Assembly: GCA_903928495.1 (NCBI GenBank)
Contig: CAIYQZ010000052.1
Span: forward strand, 1 to 59,701
Length of the DNA: 59,701 nt
Origin: an uncultured bacterium
Lineage (GTDB): Bacteria > Pseudomonadota > Gammaproteobacteria > Burkholderiales > Burkholderiaceae_C
Direction: 5' to 3'
Of this stretch, positions 34,878-46,017 are shown piece by piece. The position numbers and the translations under genes are program-made. The notes below the pieces were generated by a model. That model searched no databases. It was not told the origin of the DNA and saw nothing but the letters and a program-made list of their open reading frames with translations. Each line of letters starts with the position of its first letter. Positions within the stretch are counted from its first letter, which is position 1.

Positions 34878-35945
34878 TCAGGCCACGCGGGGGGCCAGTT
34901 CGCCCTTGTCGTAACGCTTTTGCATCTCTTCCAGGTTGTAGACCTTGGTGATTTTGCTGGCCATGCCACCGGCACCAAAGGCTTCGTAGCGGTCCTGGCA
35001 AATGCCCTTCATGGCCTTGGTGGCTTCCTTGAAGAACTTGCGGGGGTCGAAGTTCTTCTTGTCTTCCGCCAGAAACTTGCGAATGGCGCCCGTGCTGGCC
35101 ATGCGCAGGTCGGTGTCGATGTTGACCTTGCGCACGCCGTTCTTGATGCCTTCCACGATTTCAGACACGGGCACGCCGTAGGTCTGGCCCATGTCACCGC
35201 CGTAGGAGTTGATGACAGCCAACCAGTCTTCAGGCACTGACGAAGAACCGTGCATCACCAGGTGCACATTGGGAATGCGCTGGTGGATTTCTTTCACACG
35301 GTCGATGCGCAGCACCTTGCCCGTGGGCTTGCTGGTGAACTTGTACGCACCGTGGCTGGTACCGATGGCAATGGCCAAGGCATCCACCTGGGTTTTCAGC
35401 ACGAAGTCTGCGGCTTCGTCGGGGTCGGTCAGCAGTGCTGAATGGTCGAGCGTGCCTTCGGCACCGTGGCCGTCTTCTTCACCGGCTTTGCCGGTTTCCA
35501 GGCTGCCGAGGCAACCCAGTTCGCCTTCGACGGACACGCCACAGGCGTGTGCCAGCTCGGACACTTTGCGGGTGGTTTCGACGTTGTATTCGTAGCTGGC
35601 GGGCGTTTTGCCGTCTTCGCGCAGGCTGCCATCCATCATCACCGAGCTGAAGCCCGACTGGATGGAGCGGAAGCAGATGCTGGGCGACGCGCCGTGGTCC
35701 TGGTGCATGCACACGGGAATGTGTGGGTACTGCTCGATGGCGGCCAGAATCAAATGGCGCAGAAACGGCTCGCCTGCGTACGAGCGGGCACCAGCCGAAC
35801 CTTGCAGGATGACGGGGCTGTTGGCCGCGTCGGCCGCCTGCATGATGGCCTGCACCTGCTCCATGTTGTTCACGTTGAAGGCGGGCAAGCCGTAGCCGTT
35901 TTCAGCGGCGTGGTCCAGCAGTTGACGAAGAGAAATCAAGGCCAT
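34878..35945 (-). CDS. cbbA: Class II fructose/sedoheptulose-bisphosphate aldolase, Calvin type
   Basis: A 355-residue zinc aldolase of the Calvin-cycle subtype. Zinc ligands are in VCMHQDHG and IGTSHGAYK, and the active-site region includes [11 protein letters not shown] and [13 protein letters not shown]. It makes fructose-1,6- and sedoheptulose-1,7-bisphosphate in carbon fixation. It is the last gene of the operon, after a stem-loop that separates it from pgk. Confidence 0.96.
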   Translation of the reverse strand: MALISLRQLLDHAAENGYGLPAFNVNNMEQVQAIMQAADAANSPVILQGSAGARSYAGEPFLRHLILAAIEQYPHIPVCMHQDHGASPSICFRSIQSGFSSVMMDGSLREDGKTPASYEYNVETTRKVSELAHACGVSVEGELGCLGSLETGKAGEEDGHGAEGTLDHSALLTDPDEAADFVLKTQVDALAIAIGTSHGAYKFTSKPTGKVLRIDRVKEIHQRIPNVHLVMHGSSSVPEDWLAVINSYGGDMGQTYGVPVSEIVEGIKNGVRKVNIDTDLRMASTGAIRKFLAEDKKNFDPRKFFKEATKAMKGICQDRYEAFGAGGMASKITKVYNLEEMQKRYDKGELAPRVA

Positions 35946-35981
35946 GTCGGTTCTCCAGAAAAATAAGAAAAAAGAAGCCCC

Positions 35982-36002
35982 ACCGCTTGCCTGGCAAGCG
36001 GT
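35982..36002 (-). terminator. Stem-loop between pgk and cbbA
   Basis: ACCGCTTGC and GCAAGCGGT flank a CTG loop. T-rich minus-strand sequence follows. It could attenuate transcription into cbbA or act as an mRNA processing or stability element. Confidence 0.6.
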
Positions 36003-36027
36003 TCAAGCTACACAAAAACAGAGGCCC

Positions 36028-37221
36028 TCAGCCTGCGCGGCGGGCCAACACCTCGAACGCGGGCAAGGTTTTGCCTTCCAGCACTTCCAGGAACGCGCCG
36101 CCCCCGGTGCTGATGTAGCCCACGTCTTTTTCAATGCCGTACTTGGCAATGGCTGCCAGCGTGTCACCGCCACCCGCAATGCTGAACGCAGGGCTTTGGG
36201 CAATGGCTTGGGCAATGGCTTTGGTACCGCCTTCAAACGCAGCAAACTCGAACACGCCCACAGGGCCGTTCCACACGATGGTGCCTGCGGCCTTCAACTG
36301 GGCGGCCAGCTTGGCAGCGGTTTCAGGGCCAATGTCCAGAATCAGGTCGTCGTCTGCCACATCGGTGGCGGCCTTGACGGTGGCAACAGCGTCGGGGCTG
36401 AAGGTTTTGGCGCACACCACGTCGGTGGGAATGGGCACTTCGGCACCACGTGCCTTCATGGCGGCGATGACGGCCGTGGCCTCACCCAACAGGTCGGGCT
36501 CGGCCAGGCTTTTGCCAATTTTCAGACCGGCAGCCAACATGAAGGTGTTGGCAATGCCGCCACCCACGATGAGTCCGTCCACGTTCTTGGCCAGCGCTTG
36601 CAGGATGGTCAGCTTGGTGCTGACCTTGCTGCCTGCGACGATGGCCACCAAGGGCCGCTTGGGGTTGGCCAAGGCTTTGCCGATGGCATCCATTTCGGCC
36701 GCCAGCAAGGGGCCTGCACAGGCGATGGGAGCGGTTTCGGCAATGCCGTAGGTGGTGCCTTCGGCGCGGTGGGCAGTGCCAAACGCGTCGTGCACAAAGA
36801 TGTCGCACAGCTTGCCCAGCTTGGCGGCCAGCTCGGGGCTGTTTTTCTTTTCGCCCTTGTTCAGGCGGCAGTTTTCCAGCATCACCACCTCGCCGGGCGT
36901 GGCCACAAAGCCACCATCCACCCAGTTGGACACCAGGCGCACGGGCTTGCCCAGCAGTTCGCTCATGCGGGCAGCCACGGGGGCCAGGCTGTCTTCGGGC
37001 TTGAACTCGCCCTCGGTGGGGCGACCCAGGTGGCTGGTCACCATCACGGCGGCACCGGCGTCCAGCGCCATTTGCACGGCGGGAATGCTGGCGCGAATGC
37101 GGGTGTCTTCGGTGATGTTGCCGTTGTCGTCTTGCGGCACGTTCAGGTCAGCACGGATGAACACCCGTTTGCCACGGGCAAAGCCGCTGGCGATGACATC
37201 GGAAAAACGCAGGAATTTCAT
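36028..37221 (-). CDS. cbbK: Phosphoglycerate kinase
   Basis: A protein of about 397 residues, the monomeric two-domain kinase that converts 3-phosphoglycerate to 1,3-bisphosphoglycerate in the Calvin direction. Signatures are [27 protein letters not shown], the hinge/nucleotide segment [11 protein letters not shown], and [11 protein letters not shown] at the C-terminus. ATG at 37221 (MKFLRFSDV) is the conserved start. It is 12 bp after the gap gene. Confidence 0.96.
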   Translation of the reverse strand: MKFLRFSDVIASGFARGKRVFIRADLNVPQDDNGNITEDTRIRASIPAVQMALDAGAAVMVTSHLGRPTEGEFKPEDSLAPVAARMSELLGKPVRLVSNWVDGGFVATPGEVVMLENCRLNKGEKKNSPELAAKLGKLCDIFVHDAFGTAHRAEGTTYGIAETAPIACAGPLLAAEMDAIGKALANPKRPLVAIVAGSKVSTKLTILQALAKNVDGLIVGGGIANTFMLAAGLKIGKSLAEPDLLGEATAVIAAMKARGAEVPIPTDVVCAKTFSPDAVATVKAATDVADDDLILDIGPETAAKLAAQLKAAGTIVWNGPVGVFEFAAFEGGTKAIAQAIAQSPAFSIAGGGDTLAAIAKYGIEKDVGYISTGGGAFLEVLEGKTLPAFEVLARRAG

Positions 37222-37233
37222 GTGCGTCCCCAA

Positions 37234-38262
<1,029 letters not shown>

Positions 38263-38274
38263 TTAAAGAAAAAT

Positions 38275-38322
38275 GGATTCCAGCGCTTGACTGTATTGAA
38301 AAGTCAGCTCTACTTTTTAAGG
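38275..38322. repeat. Dispersed intergenic repeat, copy 2
   Basis: Shares TTCCAGCGCTTGACTGTATT with copy 1 (14577) and most of copy 3 (42111). It sits between the phosphoglycolate phosphatase and the gap gene. It has lost the second arms seen in copy 1. Confidence 0.55.
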
Positions 38323-38331
38323 CTGCCTGCC

Positions 38332-39066
38332 TCAAGCCACCGCTGCCTGACGGGCCACCGAGGCGGCAAACTGTGCGCCCACATCGGCCGCCACGAGGGC
38401 GGAAAAGTCGGCAATCACCCGGTCCGGCTGGCACGACTCTATGGGCTCCCCCATGTTGTAACCGTACGGTAGCAGCCAGACAGGCACACCGGCGTTGCGT
38501 GCGGTGGCCGCGTCGATGGACGAATCGCCCACGAACAGGGCGCGGTCTTTGCTCACGCCAAACTGCGCCAGGCACGCCTCGACACCCACTGGCGTGGGTT
38601 TCTTGGTGGCAAAGCTGTCACCGCTGATGACGCGGTCAAACGTGGGGGCCAACTGGTGGGCATCCAGCACCACCTGGGTGTAGCGCCCCTCTTTGTTGGT
38701 GACCACGGCCAACTTGACGCCCTGCCCTTTCAGCGTTTCCAACACCTCGCGCACATGCGGGTACAGGTGGCTGCGGGTGCCGCAGCGCCGTTCGTAGTGC
38801 TGCACAAACGCAGCGCTGATGGCCGCAAAGTTGTCGGCCGCGCGCACCGCCTCTTTCGAAATGCCCTGCACGGTGGCCAGGGCCTGCACCAGCAGCGTCT
38901 GCGTGCCGTGGCCGATCCAGTCGTTCACCTGCTGCAGGGTGACCAGCGGCAGGCCGAACTGGGCCAGTGTGTCGTTGGTGGCGTCGGCGATCTCGGGCGA
39001 TGTCTCGATGAGCGTGCCATCGAGGTCAAACATCACCAGATCAAACGCTGTGGTGCTCTGGTTCAC
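38332..39066 (-). CDS. cbbZ: Phosphoglycolate phosphatase
   Basis: A 244-residue HAD phosphatase: motif [15 protein letters not shown], motif [11 protein letters not shown], motif [19 protein letters not shown] and motif [19 protein letters not shown]. It removes 2-phosphoglycolate made by RuBisCO oxygenation. It overlaps transketolase by 4 bp. Presence in the operon implies RuBisCO is made, although no RuBisCO gene is seen here. Confidence 0.94.
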   Translation of the reverse strand: MNQSTTAFDLVMFDLDGTLIETSPEIADATNDTLAQFGLPLVTLQQVNDWIGHGTQTLLVQALATVQGISKEAVRAADNFAAISAAFVQHYERRCGTRSHLYPHVREVLETLKGQGVKLAVVTNKEGRYTQVVLDAHQLAPTFDRVISGDSFATKKPTPVGVEACLAQFGVSKDRALFVGDSSIDAATARNAGVPVWLLPYGYNMGEPIESCQPDRVIADFSALVAADVGAQFAASVARQAAVA

Positions 39067-41087
39067 GCCGTCACCTGCTTGACCGCAGCCTTGATGGCAT
39101 CCACGGTGATGCCAAAGTAGTTGTACAGGTCTTTGGCCGGGGCAGACTCACCGAAGGTGGGCATGCCAATGACCTTGCCAGTGCGGCCCACATATTTGCG
39201 CCAGAAGTCGGGCTGGGCGGCTTCCACGGCCACGGCAGGCAGGCTCAGGGGCAACACCGCATCCTGGTAGGCCTGGGGCTGGCGATCGAACACGTTGGTG
39301 CAGGGCATGGACACCACGCGGGTGCTGATGCCTTCGGCAGCCAGCGCGGTGTGCGCTTCCATGGCCAGCGAGGTTTCAGAGCCGGTGGCCACGATCACGG
39401 CGACGGGGTTGGCCCCTTCGGCCAGGATGTAACCACCCTGGCGAATCTTGCCAACCATGGACTCGTCGGCCAAGCGGGGCAGGTTCTGGCGGCTCAGGCA
39501 CAGGGCAGCGGGGCCGTCCTTGCGCTCTATGGCGCTGGCCCAGGCCACAGCGGTTTCCAGGCCGTCGGCGGGGCGCCACACGTCCACACCGGGGATGATG
39601 CGCAGGCTGGGCACGTGCTCGATGCTCTGGTGCGTGGGGCCATCTTCACCCAGGCCGATGGAGTCGTGGGTGAACACATGGATCACGCGCTGCTTCATCA
39701 GCGCGGCCATGCGGATGGCGTTGCGGCTGTAGTCGCTGAAGGTCAGGAACGTGCCGCCGTAGGGAATGAAGCCGCCGTGCAGCGCCATGCCGTTCATGAT
39801 GGCGGCCATGCCGAATTCGCGCACGCCGTAGCTCATGTGGTTGCCCCACGTGTCGCGGCCAGCTTTCACGCAACCCTTGAAGTTGGTGAGGTTGGAGCCG
39901 GTCAGGTCGGCGCTGCCGCCGAAGAACTCGGGCACCAGCGGCGCCAACACATCCAGCGCGTTCTGGCTGCTCTTGCGGGTGGCAAAGGCATCGGCCTTGG
40001 CGGCAATGGCGGCCAGCACTTCAGGCAGTTTTTCAGCAAAAGCGGGCAACAACTCGCCTTTCATGCGGCGCTCGAACTCGGCGGCTTTGGCTGGGAATGC
40101 GGCGCGGTAAGCGGCAAAGCGCTGGTTCCACTCGGCTTCTGCCGCTTGGCCACGGGCCACAGCATTCCAGGCGGTGGCGATGTCGGCAGGCACTTCAAAC
40201 GGTGCGGCGGTCCAGCCCAGCGCGTCACGGGTGGCTTGCACTTCGGCGGCACCCAGGGCGGCGCCGTGAACGTCGTGTGTGCCAGCCTTGTTGGGTGAGC
40301 CCATGCCAATGACGGTTTTGCAGCAGATCAGCGTGGGCTTGCCATCGGCGCGAGCGCCCTGGGCCTTGGCAGCCTTGACGGCGGCGTCGATGGCGGCGGG
40401 GTTGTGGCCGTCCACGGCGGGAATGACGTTCCAGCCGTAGGCTTCAAAACGCTTGGGCGTGTCGTCGGTGAACCAGCCTTCCACATGGCCGTCGATGCTG
40501 ATGCCGTTGTCGTCATAGAAGGCCACCAGCTTGGACAGGCGCAGCGTGCCAGCCAGCGCGCAAGCCTCGTGGCTGATGCCTTCCATCATGCAACCGTCGC
40601 CCAGGAACACATAGGTGAAGTGGTCCACCACGTCGTGGCCGGGCTGGTTGAATTCTTGCGCCAGCAGCTTTTCAGCCAGCGCAAAACCCACGCCGTTGGT
40701 GATGCCCTGGCCCAGCGGGCCAGTGGTGGTTTCCACGCCGGGGGTGATGCCCACTTCGGGGTGACCGGCGGTTTTGCTGTGCAGCTGGCGGAAGGCCTTC
40801 AGCTCGCTCATGGGCAGGTTGTAGCCAGTGAGGTGCAGCAGCGAATAAATCAGCATGGAGCCGTGGCCGTTGGACAGCACAAAGCGGTCGCGGTCGGCCC
40901 ACAGTGGGTTGGCCGGGCTGTGCTTGAGGTGGCGGTTCCACAGCACTTCGGCAATGTCGGCCATGCCCATGGGTGCGCCGGGGTGGCCAGATTTGGCTTT
41001 TTCCACCGCGTCAACGGACAGCATGCGGATGGCGTTGGCCATCTGGCGGGCCATGTCAGGGGTGGGGGCGGTGTGAGCGGTGGTCAT
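39063..41087 (-). CDS. cbbT: Transketolase
   Basis: A 674-residue thiamine-diphosphate enzyme that shuttles C2 units between sugar phosphates in the regenerative phase. The first domain carries [12 protein letters not shown], the ThDP motif [13 protein letters not shown] and HDVHGAALG. The second carries [20 protein letters not shown] and the third [12 protein letters not shown]. Length is normal; coupled to cbbZ by a 4-bp overlap. Confidence 0.97.
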   Translation of the reverse strand: MTTAHTAPTPDMARQMANAIRMLSVDAVEKAKSGHPGAPMGMADIAEVLWNRHLKHSPANPLWADRDRFVLSNGHGSMLIYSLLHLTGYNLPMSELKAFRQLHSKTAGHPEVGITPGVETTTGPLGQGITNGVGFALAEKLLAQEFNQPGHDVVDHFTYVFLGDGCMMEGISHEACALAGTLRLSKLVAFYDDNGISIDGHVEGWFTDDTPKRFEAYGWNVIPAVDGHNPAAIDAAVKAAKAQGARADGKPTLICCKTVIGMGSPNKAGTHDVHGAALGAAEVQATRDALGWTAAPFEVPADIATAWNAVARGQAAEAEWNQRFAAYRAAFPAKAAEFERRMKGELLPAFAEKLPEVLAAIAAKADAFATRKSSQNALDVLAPLVPEFFGGSADLTGSNLTNFKGCVKAGRDTWGNHMSYGVREFGMAAIMNGMALHGGFIPYGGTFLTFSDYSRNAIRMAALMKQRVIHVFTHDSIGLGEDGPTHQSIEHVPSLRIIPGVDVWRPADGLETAVAWASAIERKDGPAALCLSRQNLPRLADESMVGKIRQGGYILAEGANPVAVIVATGSETSLAMEAHTALAAEGISTRVVSMPCTNVFDRQPQAYQDAVLPLSLPAVAVEAAQPDFWRKYVGRTGKVIGMPTFGESAPAKDLYNYFGITVDAIKAAVKQVTA

Positions 41088-41183
41088 GACGGGAAAATCT
41101 CCAAACGGGGACGGGGTGGAATGCAGCAGAAACCCATGAATGTAAGCAGTGCGGCAGCCCTGATTTTCGCAGGGCCGCCGGGC

Positions 41184-42065
41184 TTATGCGCCGATGGCGC
41201 GTTTGCGGCGTTCCATCATTCTCCAGATGAAGGGGGTGAAGATCAGTTGCATGGCCAGTTCCATCTTGCCGCCGGGGATGACGATGGTGTTGGCGCGGCT
41301 CATGTAGCTGTCGTGAATCATGTTCAGCAGGTACTGGAAGTCGATGCCTTTGGGCTTGGCAAAGCGGATGACCACCATGCTTTCATCGGGGCTGGGAATG
41401 TCGCGGCTGATGAAGGGGTTGGACGTGTCCACCATGGGCACGCGCTGGAAGTTGACGTGTGTGTGCTCGAACTGCGGGCAGATGTAGTTCACGTAGTCGG
41501 GCATGCGACGCAGGATGGTGTCGGTCACGGCCTCAGTGCTGTAGCCGCGCTGCGTTTTGTCGCGGATGATCTTCTGGATCCACTCCAGGTTGATGACGGG
41601 CACCACCCCAATCAGCAGGTCGGGGTACTGGGCAATGTTGTGCTCAGGCGTTTTGACCGCGCCGTGCAGGCCTTCGTAGAACAGGATGTCGGTGGCATTG
41701 GGCAGGTCTTCCCAGGGGGTGAAGGTGCCGGGGTTTTGCTTGTAGGGTGCGGCTTCGTCGGCGTTGTGCAGGTACTTGCGGCTGCGGCCAGTACCCGACT
41801 CGGAGTAGCTTTTGAACAGGCCTTCGAGCTCACCGAACAGGTTGTTGTCGGCCCCGAAGTGGCTGAAGTGTTTGTTGCCTGTTTTCTCGGCTTCGGTCGC
41901 CTTGGCCTTCATTTCCATGCGGTCGTACCGGTGATAGCTGTCCCCCTCGATCACCGCAGATTTCAGACCTTCGCGGCGGAAGATGTTCTGAAAGGTCTTG
42001 GTGACGGTGGACGTACCTGCGCCCGATGAACCGGTGATGGCAATGATGGGATGGCGTTCAGACAT
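41184..42065 (-). CDS. cbbP: Phosphoribulokinase
   Basis: A 293-residue kinase of the proteobacterial class, making ribulose-1,5-bisphosphate. The P-loop is GSSGAGTST near residue 12. Other signatures are IEGDSYHRYDRMEMK, DILFYEGLHGAV, INLEWIQKIIRD and RDIPSPDESMVVIRFAKPKG. Its presence makes a Calvin-cycle function for the operon certain. Confidence 0.97.
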   Translation of the reverse strand: MSERHPIIAITGSSGAGTSTVTKTFQNIFRREGLKSAVIEGDSYHRYDRMEMKAKATEAEKTGNKHFSHFGADNNLFGELEGLFKSYSESGTGRSRKYLHNADEAAPYKQNPGTFTPWEDLPNATDILFYEGLHGAVKTPEHNIAQYPDLLIGVVPVINLEWIQKIIRDKTQRGYSTEAVTDTILRRMPDYVNYICPQFEHTHVNFQRVPMVDTSNPFISRDIPSPDESMVVIRFAKPKGIDFQYLLNMIHDSYMSRANTIVIPGGKMELAMQLIFTPFIWRMMERRKRAIGA

Positions 42066-42110
42066 GGTGGACCTCTGTGTGGAGAGAAAAGCAAAAATAT
42101 CTAATAAAAA

Positions 42111-42170
42111 AGGCTTCTACCGCTTGACTGTCATCATGTGTTTGCTACTACAGAAAATGCAACAGCAAAC
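42111..42170. repeat. Dispersed intergenic repeat, copy 3
   Basis: A diverged copy with GGCTTCTACCGCTTGACTGT at its left and inner arms GTTTGCT (42140-42146) and AGCAAAC (42164-42170), as in copy 1. It sits between fbp and prk. Confidence 0.55.
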
Positions 42171-42177
42171 CCGATGA

Positions 42178-43275
42178 TCAGTCACGAAACAGGCTGCGCT
42201 CGCTGAAAAGGGGGTTGGCCTCGTCTTTGTACGCTTGGGGTTCAGCGTGGTAACGCTCGATGCGCTCCACCTCGTTCTTGCTGCCAAACACCAGGCCAAT
42301 GCGCTGGTGCAACGCGGTGGGCTGCACGGTCATCATCGGCACGCTGCCGGTGCTGGCGCGGCCGCCGGCCTGCTCCATGATCATGCCGACGGGGTTGGCC
42401 TCGTACAGCAGGCGCAAACGGCCGGGCTTGCTGGGGTCTTTGGTGTCGCGGGGGTACATGAACACACCGCCGCGCATGAGGATGCGGTGCGCCTCGGCCA
42501 CCATGGAGGCAATCCAGCGCATGTTGAAGTCTTTGCCGCGTGGGCCGGTCTTGCCTGCCAGGCATTCGTCCACGTAGCGCTTGACCGGCGCTTCCCAAAA
42601 GCGGCTGTTGGAGGCATTGATGGCAAATTCCTGCGTGTCAGGCGGAATCTGGATGTTCTGGTGCGTCAGCTTGAACTCGCCCAGGCTTGGATCGAGGGTG
42701 AAGCCATTGACACCGTTGCCGACCGTCAGCACCAGCATGGTGGTGGGGCCATACAGCGCGTAACCGGCAGCCAGTTGTTTGGCACCAGGCTGGAAGAAGT
42801 CTTCAGCCTTGATGTCGCGGCCACTGTCGATGACGTCCTGCGGCGCACGCAGGATGGAGAAGATGCTGCCCACCGACACGTTCACATCGATGTTGCTGGA
42901 ACCGTCGAGCGGGTCGAACACCAACAGGTATTTGCCGCGGGGGTACTGGCCGGGAATCTGGTACGGGTCGTCCATTTCCTCCGAACCCATGCCAGCGAGG
43001 TGACCACCCCAGTTGTTGGCGCTGATGAACATGTCATTGCTGATCACGTCCAGCTTCTTTTGGGTTTCGCCCTGCACGTTGACACTGGTGCCGCCCTCGG
43101 CCGGGTGGTTACCCAGCATGCCGCCCAACTCGCCAAACGCCACGGCGCGGGCAATGGCTTTGCAAGCCAGCGCCACATCCAGAATCAGGGCATTGAAGTC
43201 ACCGCTGGCACCGGGGAAGCGGCGGCGCTCCTCGATCAGAAACTGCGTCAGCGTGGAACGTTTGGACAAAGGCAT
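42178..43275 (-). CDS. cbbF: Fructose-1,6-bisphosphatase class I
   Basis: A 365-residue Mg-dependent phosphatase. The metal site is [16 protein letters not shown], with MSNG-type and C-terminal substrate segments such as [25 protein letters not shown]. It removes phosphate from fructose-1,6- (and likely sedoheptulose-1,7-) bisphosphate. Order F then P matches the Cupriavidus operon. Confidence 0.96.
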   Translation of the reverse strand: MPLSKRSTLTQFLIEERRRFPGASGDFNALILDVALACKAIARAVAFGELGGMLGNHPAEGGTSVNVQGETQKKLDVISNDMFISANNWGGHLAGMGSEEMDDPYQIPGQYPRGKYLLVFDPLDGSSNIDVNVSVGSIFSILRAPQDVIDSGRDIKAEDFFQPGAKQLAAGYALYGPTTMLVLTVGNGVNGFTLDPSLGEFKLTHQNIQIPPDTQEFAINASNSRFWEAPVKRYVDECLAGKTGPRGKDFNMRWIASMVAEAHRILMRGGVFMYPRDTKDPSKPGRLRLLYEANPVGMIMEQAGGRASTGSVPMMTVQPTALHQRIGLVFGSKNEVERIERYHAEPQAYKDEANPLFSERSLFRD

Positions 43276-43308
43276 GGCGGTCTTTCAAAAAAACAAACAA
43301 CGGGGGCT

Positions 43309-44004
43309 TCAGGCCTTGGCAGCTTCGGTTCGCAGTGCTTTCATCACACCGCGATAACCACCACCGGCATCCGGGGCACCGAACACGGCACTGCCGGCCA
43401 CGCAGGTATCAGCACCGGCGCGAACGATTTCTCCGATGTTGTCCACCTTCACACCACCATCCACTTCCAGCCAGATGGGCTGGCCGCCGGCGGCCATGTG
43501 GGCATCGATGCGGGCACGAAGGGTGCGCAATTTGGCCAGTGTGCTGGGAATGAACTTCTGGCCACCAAAGCCTGGGTTCACACTCATCAGTAGCACGATG
43601 TCGAGCTTGTCCCACACGTGGTCCAACACGTGGACGGGGGTGGCGGGGTTCAGCACCAGGCCGGCTTTGCAGCCGTGGTCACGGATGAGTTGCAGCGTGC
43701 GGTCCACGTGGCGGCTGGCCTCGGGGTGGAAGGTGATGATGTTGGCACCTGCCTTGGCAAACAGGGGAATGAGCGAGTCAACCGGCTCGACCATGAGGTG
43801 CACATCGATCCCGATCTTCACGTGCGGACGAATGGCTTCGCACACCAGGGGGCCAATGGTGAGGTTGGGCACGTAGTGGTTGTCCATCACGTCAAAGTGC
43901 ACCAGGTCAGCGCCGGCGGCCTCGATGGCACGCACTTCTTCGCCCAGTCGGGCAAAGTCGGCGGACAGGATGGATGGGGCAATGCGGATGTGCGGTGTGC
44001 TCAT
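43309..44004 (-). CDS. cbbE: Ribulose-phosphate 3-epimerase
   Basis: A TIM-barrel epimerase of about 231 residues. Signatures are [54 protein letters not shown] and [12 protein letters not shown]. The ATG at 44004 is the conserved start ([11 protein letters not shown]); the longer frame adds 14 unlikely residues. It makes ribulose-5-phosphate for the kinase. Confidence 0.96.
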   Translation of the reverse strand: MSTPHIRIAPSILSADFARLGEEVRAIEAAGADLVHFDVMDNHYVPNLTIGPLVCEAIRPHVKIGIDVHLMVEPVDSLIPLFAKAGANIITFHPEASRHVDRTLQLIRDHGCKAGLVLNPATPVHVLDHVWDKLDIVLLMSVNPGFGGQKFIPSTLAKLRTLRARIDAHMAAGGQPIWLEVDGGVKVDNIGEIVRAGADTCVAGSAVFGAPDAGGGYRGVMKALRTEAAKA

Positions 44005-44042
44005 GGTGTAGACCTTGTGTGTGGATTGAAAAAAGCCTGCGC

Positions 44043-44789
44043 TCAACCCCGGGGTGCGTTGGTTCGGCCCGGGGCGCGCAGCCCTTCATCGTGCCACGCA
44101 CGCAGATGTGCCAGGCTGACCTGGCTCAGGTCGGGCACCTGCCGCAGGGCAGCAGAGAAGTCGTGGTGCCGGGTGAAATCCGTCGGCGTGATGATGGTCT
44201 GCAGGCCTGCCGCAGTCGCGGCCGTCAGGCCGTTGTGAGAGTCTTCAAACGCCAGGCACGCCGAGGGTGGCAGCTTCAACGCATCGATCATCTGCAGATA
44301 CACCTGCGGATGCGGCTTTTTGATGGGTGCCGTTGAGGCATCTCCAATGGCCACAAAGTGTTCACGCCAATCCGTGCCAATGGCGGTGCGAAGCAACGCT
44401 GCAATGTTCACCGGCGACGTGGTGGTGGCAATGGCCAACCGAATGCCCGCGCGGCGTGCCTCGTCCATGAGGCGCAGCACACCGGGGCGCAATTCCACAG
44501 CACCTCCGTTGACTGCGTTTTCGTAGGCGGCGGTCTTGATTTCGTGCAGGCGGTTGATGGTGTCTTGAACCCCACCGCCATCGATGTCTTTGACGTCTGG
44601 CTGCACCTGCTTCCAATAGTGCAACATGCGCTCTTTGCCGCCAGAAATGTTGAGCAACTCCGTGTACAGCTCGCTGTCCCAGTGCCAGTCCAGCCCTTCC
44701 TGCGCAAACGCGTGGTTGAAGGCCGCCAAATGGGCTTGCTCGGTATCGGCCAAGGTGCCATCGACATCAAAAATAAACGCCTGCAACAT
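44043..44789 (-). CDS. cbbY: HAD phosphatase CbbY
   Basis: A 248-residue HAD protein. Motif I is [14 protein letters not shown], motif II is AIATTTSP, motif III is [10 protein letters not shown] and motif IV is [16 protein letters not shown]. CbbY dephosphorylates xylulose-1,5-bisphosphate, a RuBisCO inhibitor. In Cupriavidus it follows cbbX; here it is the first gene after the cbbR promoter region. Confidence 0.93.
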   Translation of the reverse strand: MLQAFIFDVDGTLADTEQAHLAAFNHAFAQEGLDWHWDSELYTELLNISGGKERMLHYWKQVQPDVKDIDGGGVQDTINRLHEIKTAAYENAVNGGAVELRPGVLRLMDEARRAGIRLAIATTTSPVNIAALLRTAIGTDWREHFVAIGDASTAPIKKPHPQVYLQMIDALKLPPSACLAFEDSHNGLTAATAAGLQTIITPTDFTRHHDFSAALRQVPDLSQVSLAHLRAWHDEGLRAPGRTNAPRG

Positions 44790-44881
44790 GCTGTTTGTCT
44801 CGCTCGCAGAGGGTTGGGGGGCACAACATCCAGGGCCATCGGTGGGCTCTTGTCAGGACATGGAGGCAACTATAAGCATGC

Positions 44882-44921
44882 AATTAAGTAAGGTAAATTC
44901 ACATTTAGTTTTACTTGAATT
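44882..44921. promoter_or_regulatory. Probable CbbR-binding region of the cbb operon
   Basis: The 145-bp divergent gap between cbbY and cbbR contains an imperfect inverted repeat: AATTAAGTAA (44882-44891) and TTACTTGAATT (44911-44921). Several T-N11-A type LysR sites lie within it. Position and symmetry fit a CbbR operator controlling both directions. Confidence 0.55.
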
Positions 44922-44934
44922 AAGCTAACGCTGA

Positions 44935-45879
44935 ATGAAAAACGCCACCTTCCGCCAACTCAGGGTTTTCAACGAGGTGGCACGCCACCTCAGTTTTGCG
45001 CGTGCGGCAGAAGCCATGCACCTCACGCCACCGGCCGTGACCATGCAGGTCAAAGAGCTGGAGGGACACGTCGGCCTCCCCCTGTTCGAGCGCAGCGGGC
45101 GCAAAGTGGCGCTGACCACTGCGGGTGAATACATGCTGGTCTACGCCCGGAAAATGCTGGCCACCCTGAAAGACGCTGAAGACGCCGCTGCGCGGTTGCA
45201 GCAACTGGAAGTGGGCACGCTGACCATTGGCATGGTTAGCACGGCCAAATGCTTTCTGCCGCGCCTGCTGGCCGAGTTCCAGCGCGAGCACGAGGGCATT
45301 GAAATACGGCTTGCGGTGGGCAACCGCGACCAGCTGGTATCGATGCTGCAGGGCAACGAGGTGGACATTGCGGTGATGGGCCGCCCCCCCAAGGAACTGG
45401 CCACCCGTGCCGAGCCGTTTGCCGCCCACCCACACGTGTTTGTGGCCCCCACCGACCACCCGCTGCTGCGCATCGGCCATCCCACGGTGGCCAGCATGCA
45501 GCCTTACGGGTTCATCCTGCGGGAACGCGGCTCGGGCACACGTGCGGCCATGGAAAAGTTTTTTGAAGCCACCCGCTTCGAGCCCCGCGTGACCATGGAA
45601 ATGTCGAGCAACGAAACCATCAAACAAGCGGTGATGGCCGGCATGGGCTTGAGTTTCCTGTCGCTGCACACCATTGGCCTCGAACTGGACAACAAACTGA
45701 TTGCCGTTCTGGATGTGGAAGGCACACCCATCGTGCGGGCATGGAACGTTGTGCACACCCTGTCAAAGCTGCTGTCCCCGGCGGCTGAGGCCTTCCGGTA
45801 CTTCATGCTGGAGCAAGCTGAAAGCCACTTGGCAGACAAGTACGGCCAGTTTTTGCACCTGCACCAAACACCGACATAA
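44935..45879 (+). CDS. cbbR: LysR-type regulator CbbR
   Basis: A 314-residue LysR-family protein. The winged helix-turn-helix covers residues 1-62 (FRQLRVFNEVARHLSFARAAEAMHLTPPAVTMQVKELE), followed by the co-inducer domain. CbbR-type features include the early MVSTAKCFLPRLL and the GRPPKELATRAEPFAAHPHVFVAP segment. It is divergent from the cbb operon, which it should activate in response to metabolites. Confidence 0.93.
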   Translation: MKNATFRQLRVFNEVARHLSFARAAEAMHLTPPAVTMQVKELEGHVGLPLFERSGRKVALTTAGEYMLVYARKMLATLKDAEDAAARLQQLEVGTLTIGMVSTAKCFLPRLLAEFQREHEGIEIRLAVGNRDQLVSMLQGNEVDIAVMGRPPKELATRAEPFAAHPHVFVAPTDHPLLRIGHPTVASMQPYGFILRERGSGTRAAMEKFFEATRFEPRVTMEMSSNETIKQAVMAGMGLSFLSLHTIGLELDNKLIAVLDVEGTPIVRAWNVVHTLSKLLSPAAEAFRYFMLEQAESHLADKYGQFLHLHQTPT

Positions 45880-45930
45880 CGCACCACAAACAAGCAAACC
45901 CGTCACTCACGCGCTCAATAAACACCGAAC

Positions 45931-45946
45931 TGGCGCAGTTTTTGCT
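45931..45946 (+). promoter_or_regulatory. Sigma-54 promoter of the ammonium transporter
   Basis: TGGCGCAGTTTTTGCT matches TGGCACG-N4-TTGCW with two changes, and has correct GG-GC spacing. It lies 71 bp before amt, whose homologues are usually NtrC/sigma-54 controlled. Confidence 0.72.
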
Positions 45947-45953
45947 TTTTTTA

Positions 45954-45987
45954 GGTGCTTTTTTGGCAAAAACATGCCAAATGCACC
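45954..45987 (+). promoter_or_regulatory. Leader hairpin upstream of amt
   Basis: A two-part inverted repeat: GGTGC/GCACC outside and TTTGGCA/TGCCAAA (45962-45968 and 45975-45981) inside. It lies between the sigma-54 promoter and the ATG, so it would be in the 5' leader of the transcript. It could be an operator or an RNA element. Confidence 0.5.
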
Positions 45988-46017
45988 AAAAACAATCATT
46001 CTCAGCACGAGGTTCAC

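Noticed and set aside
44790-44934. Remnant of cbbL, cbbS or cbbX between cbbR and cbbY
   Set aside because: The 145-bp gap is AT-rich promoter sequence with no RuBisCO or CbbX coding similarity in any frame.
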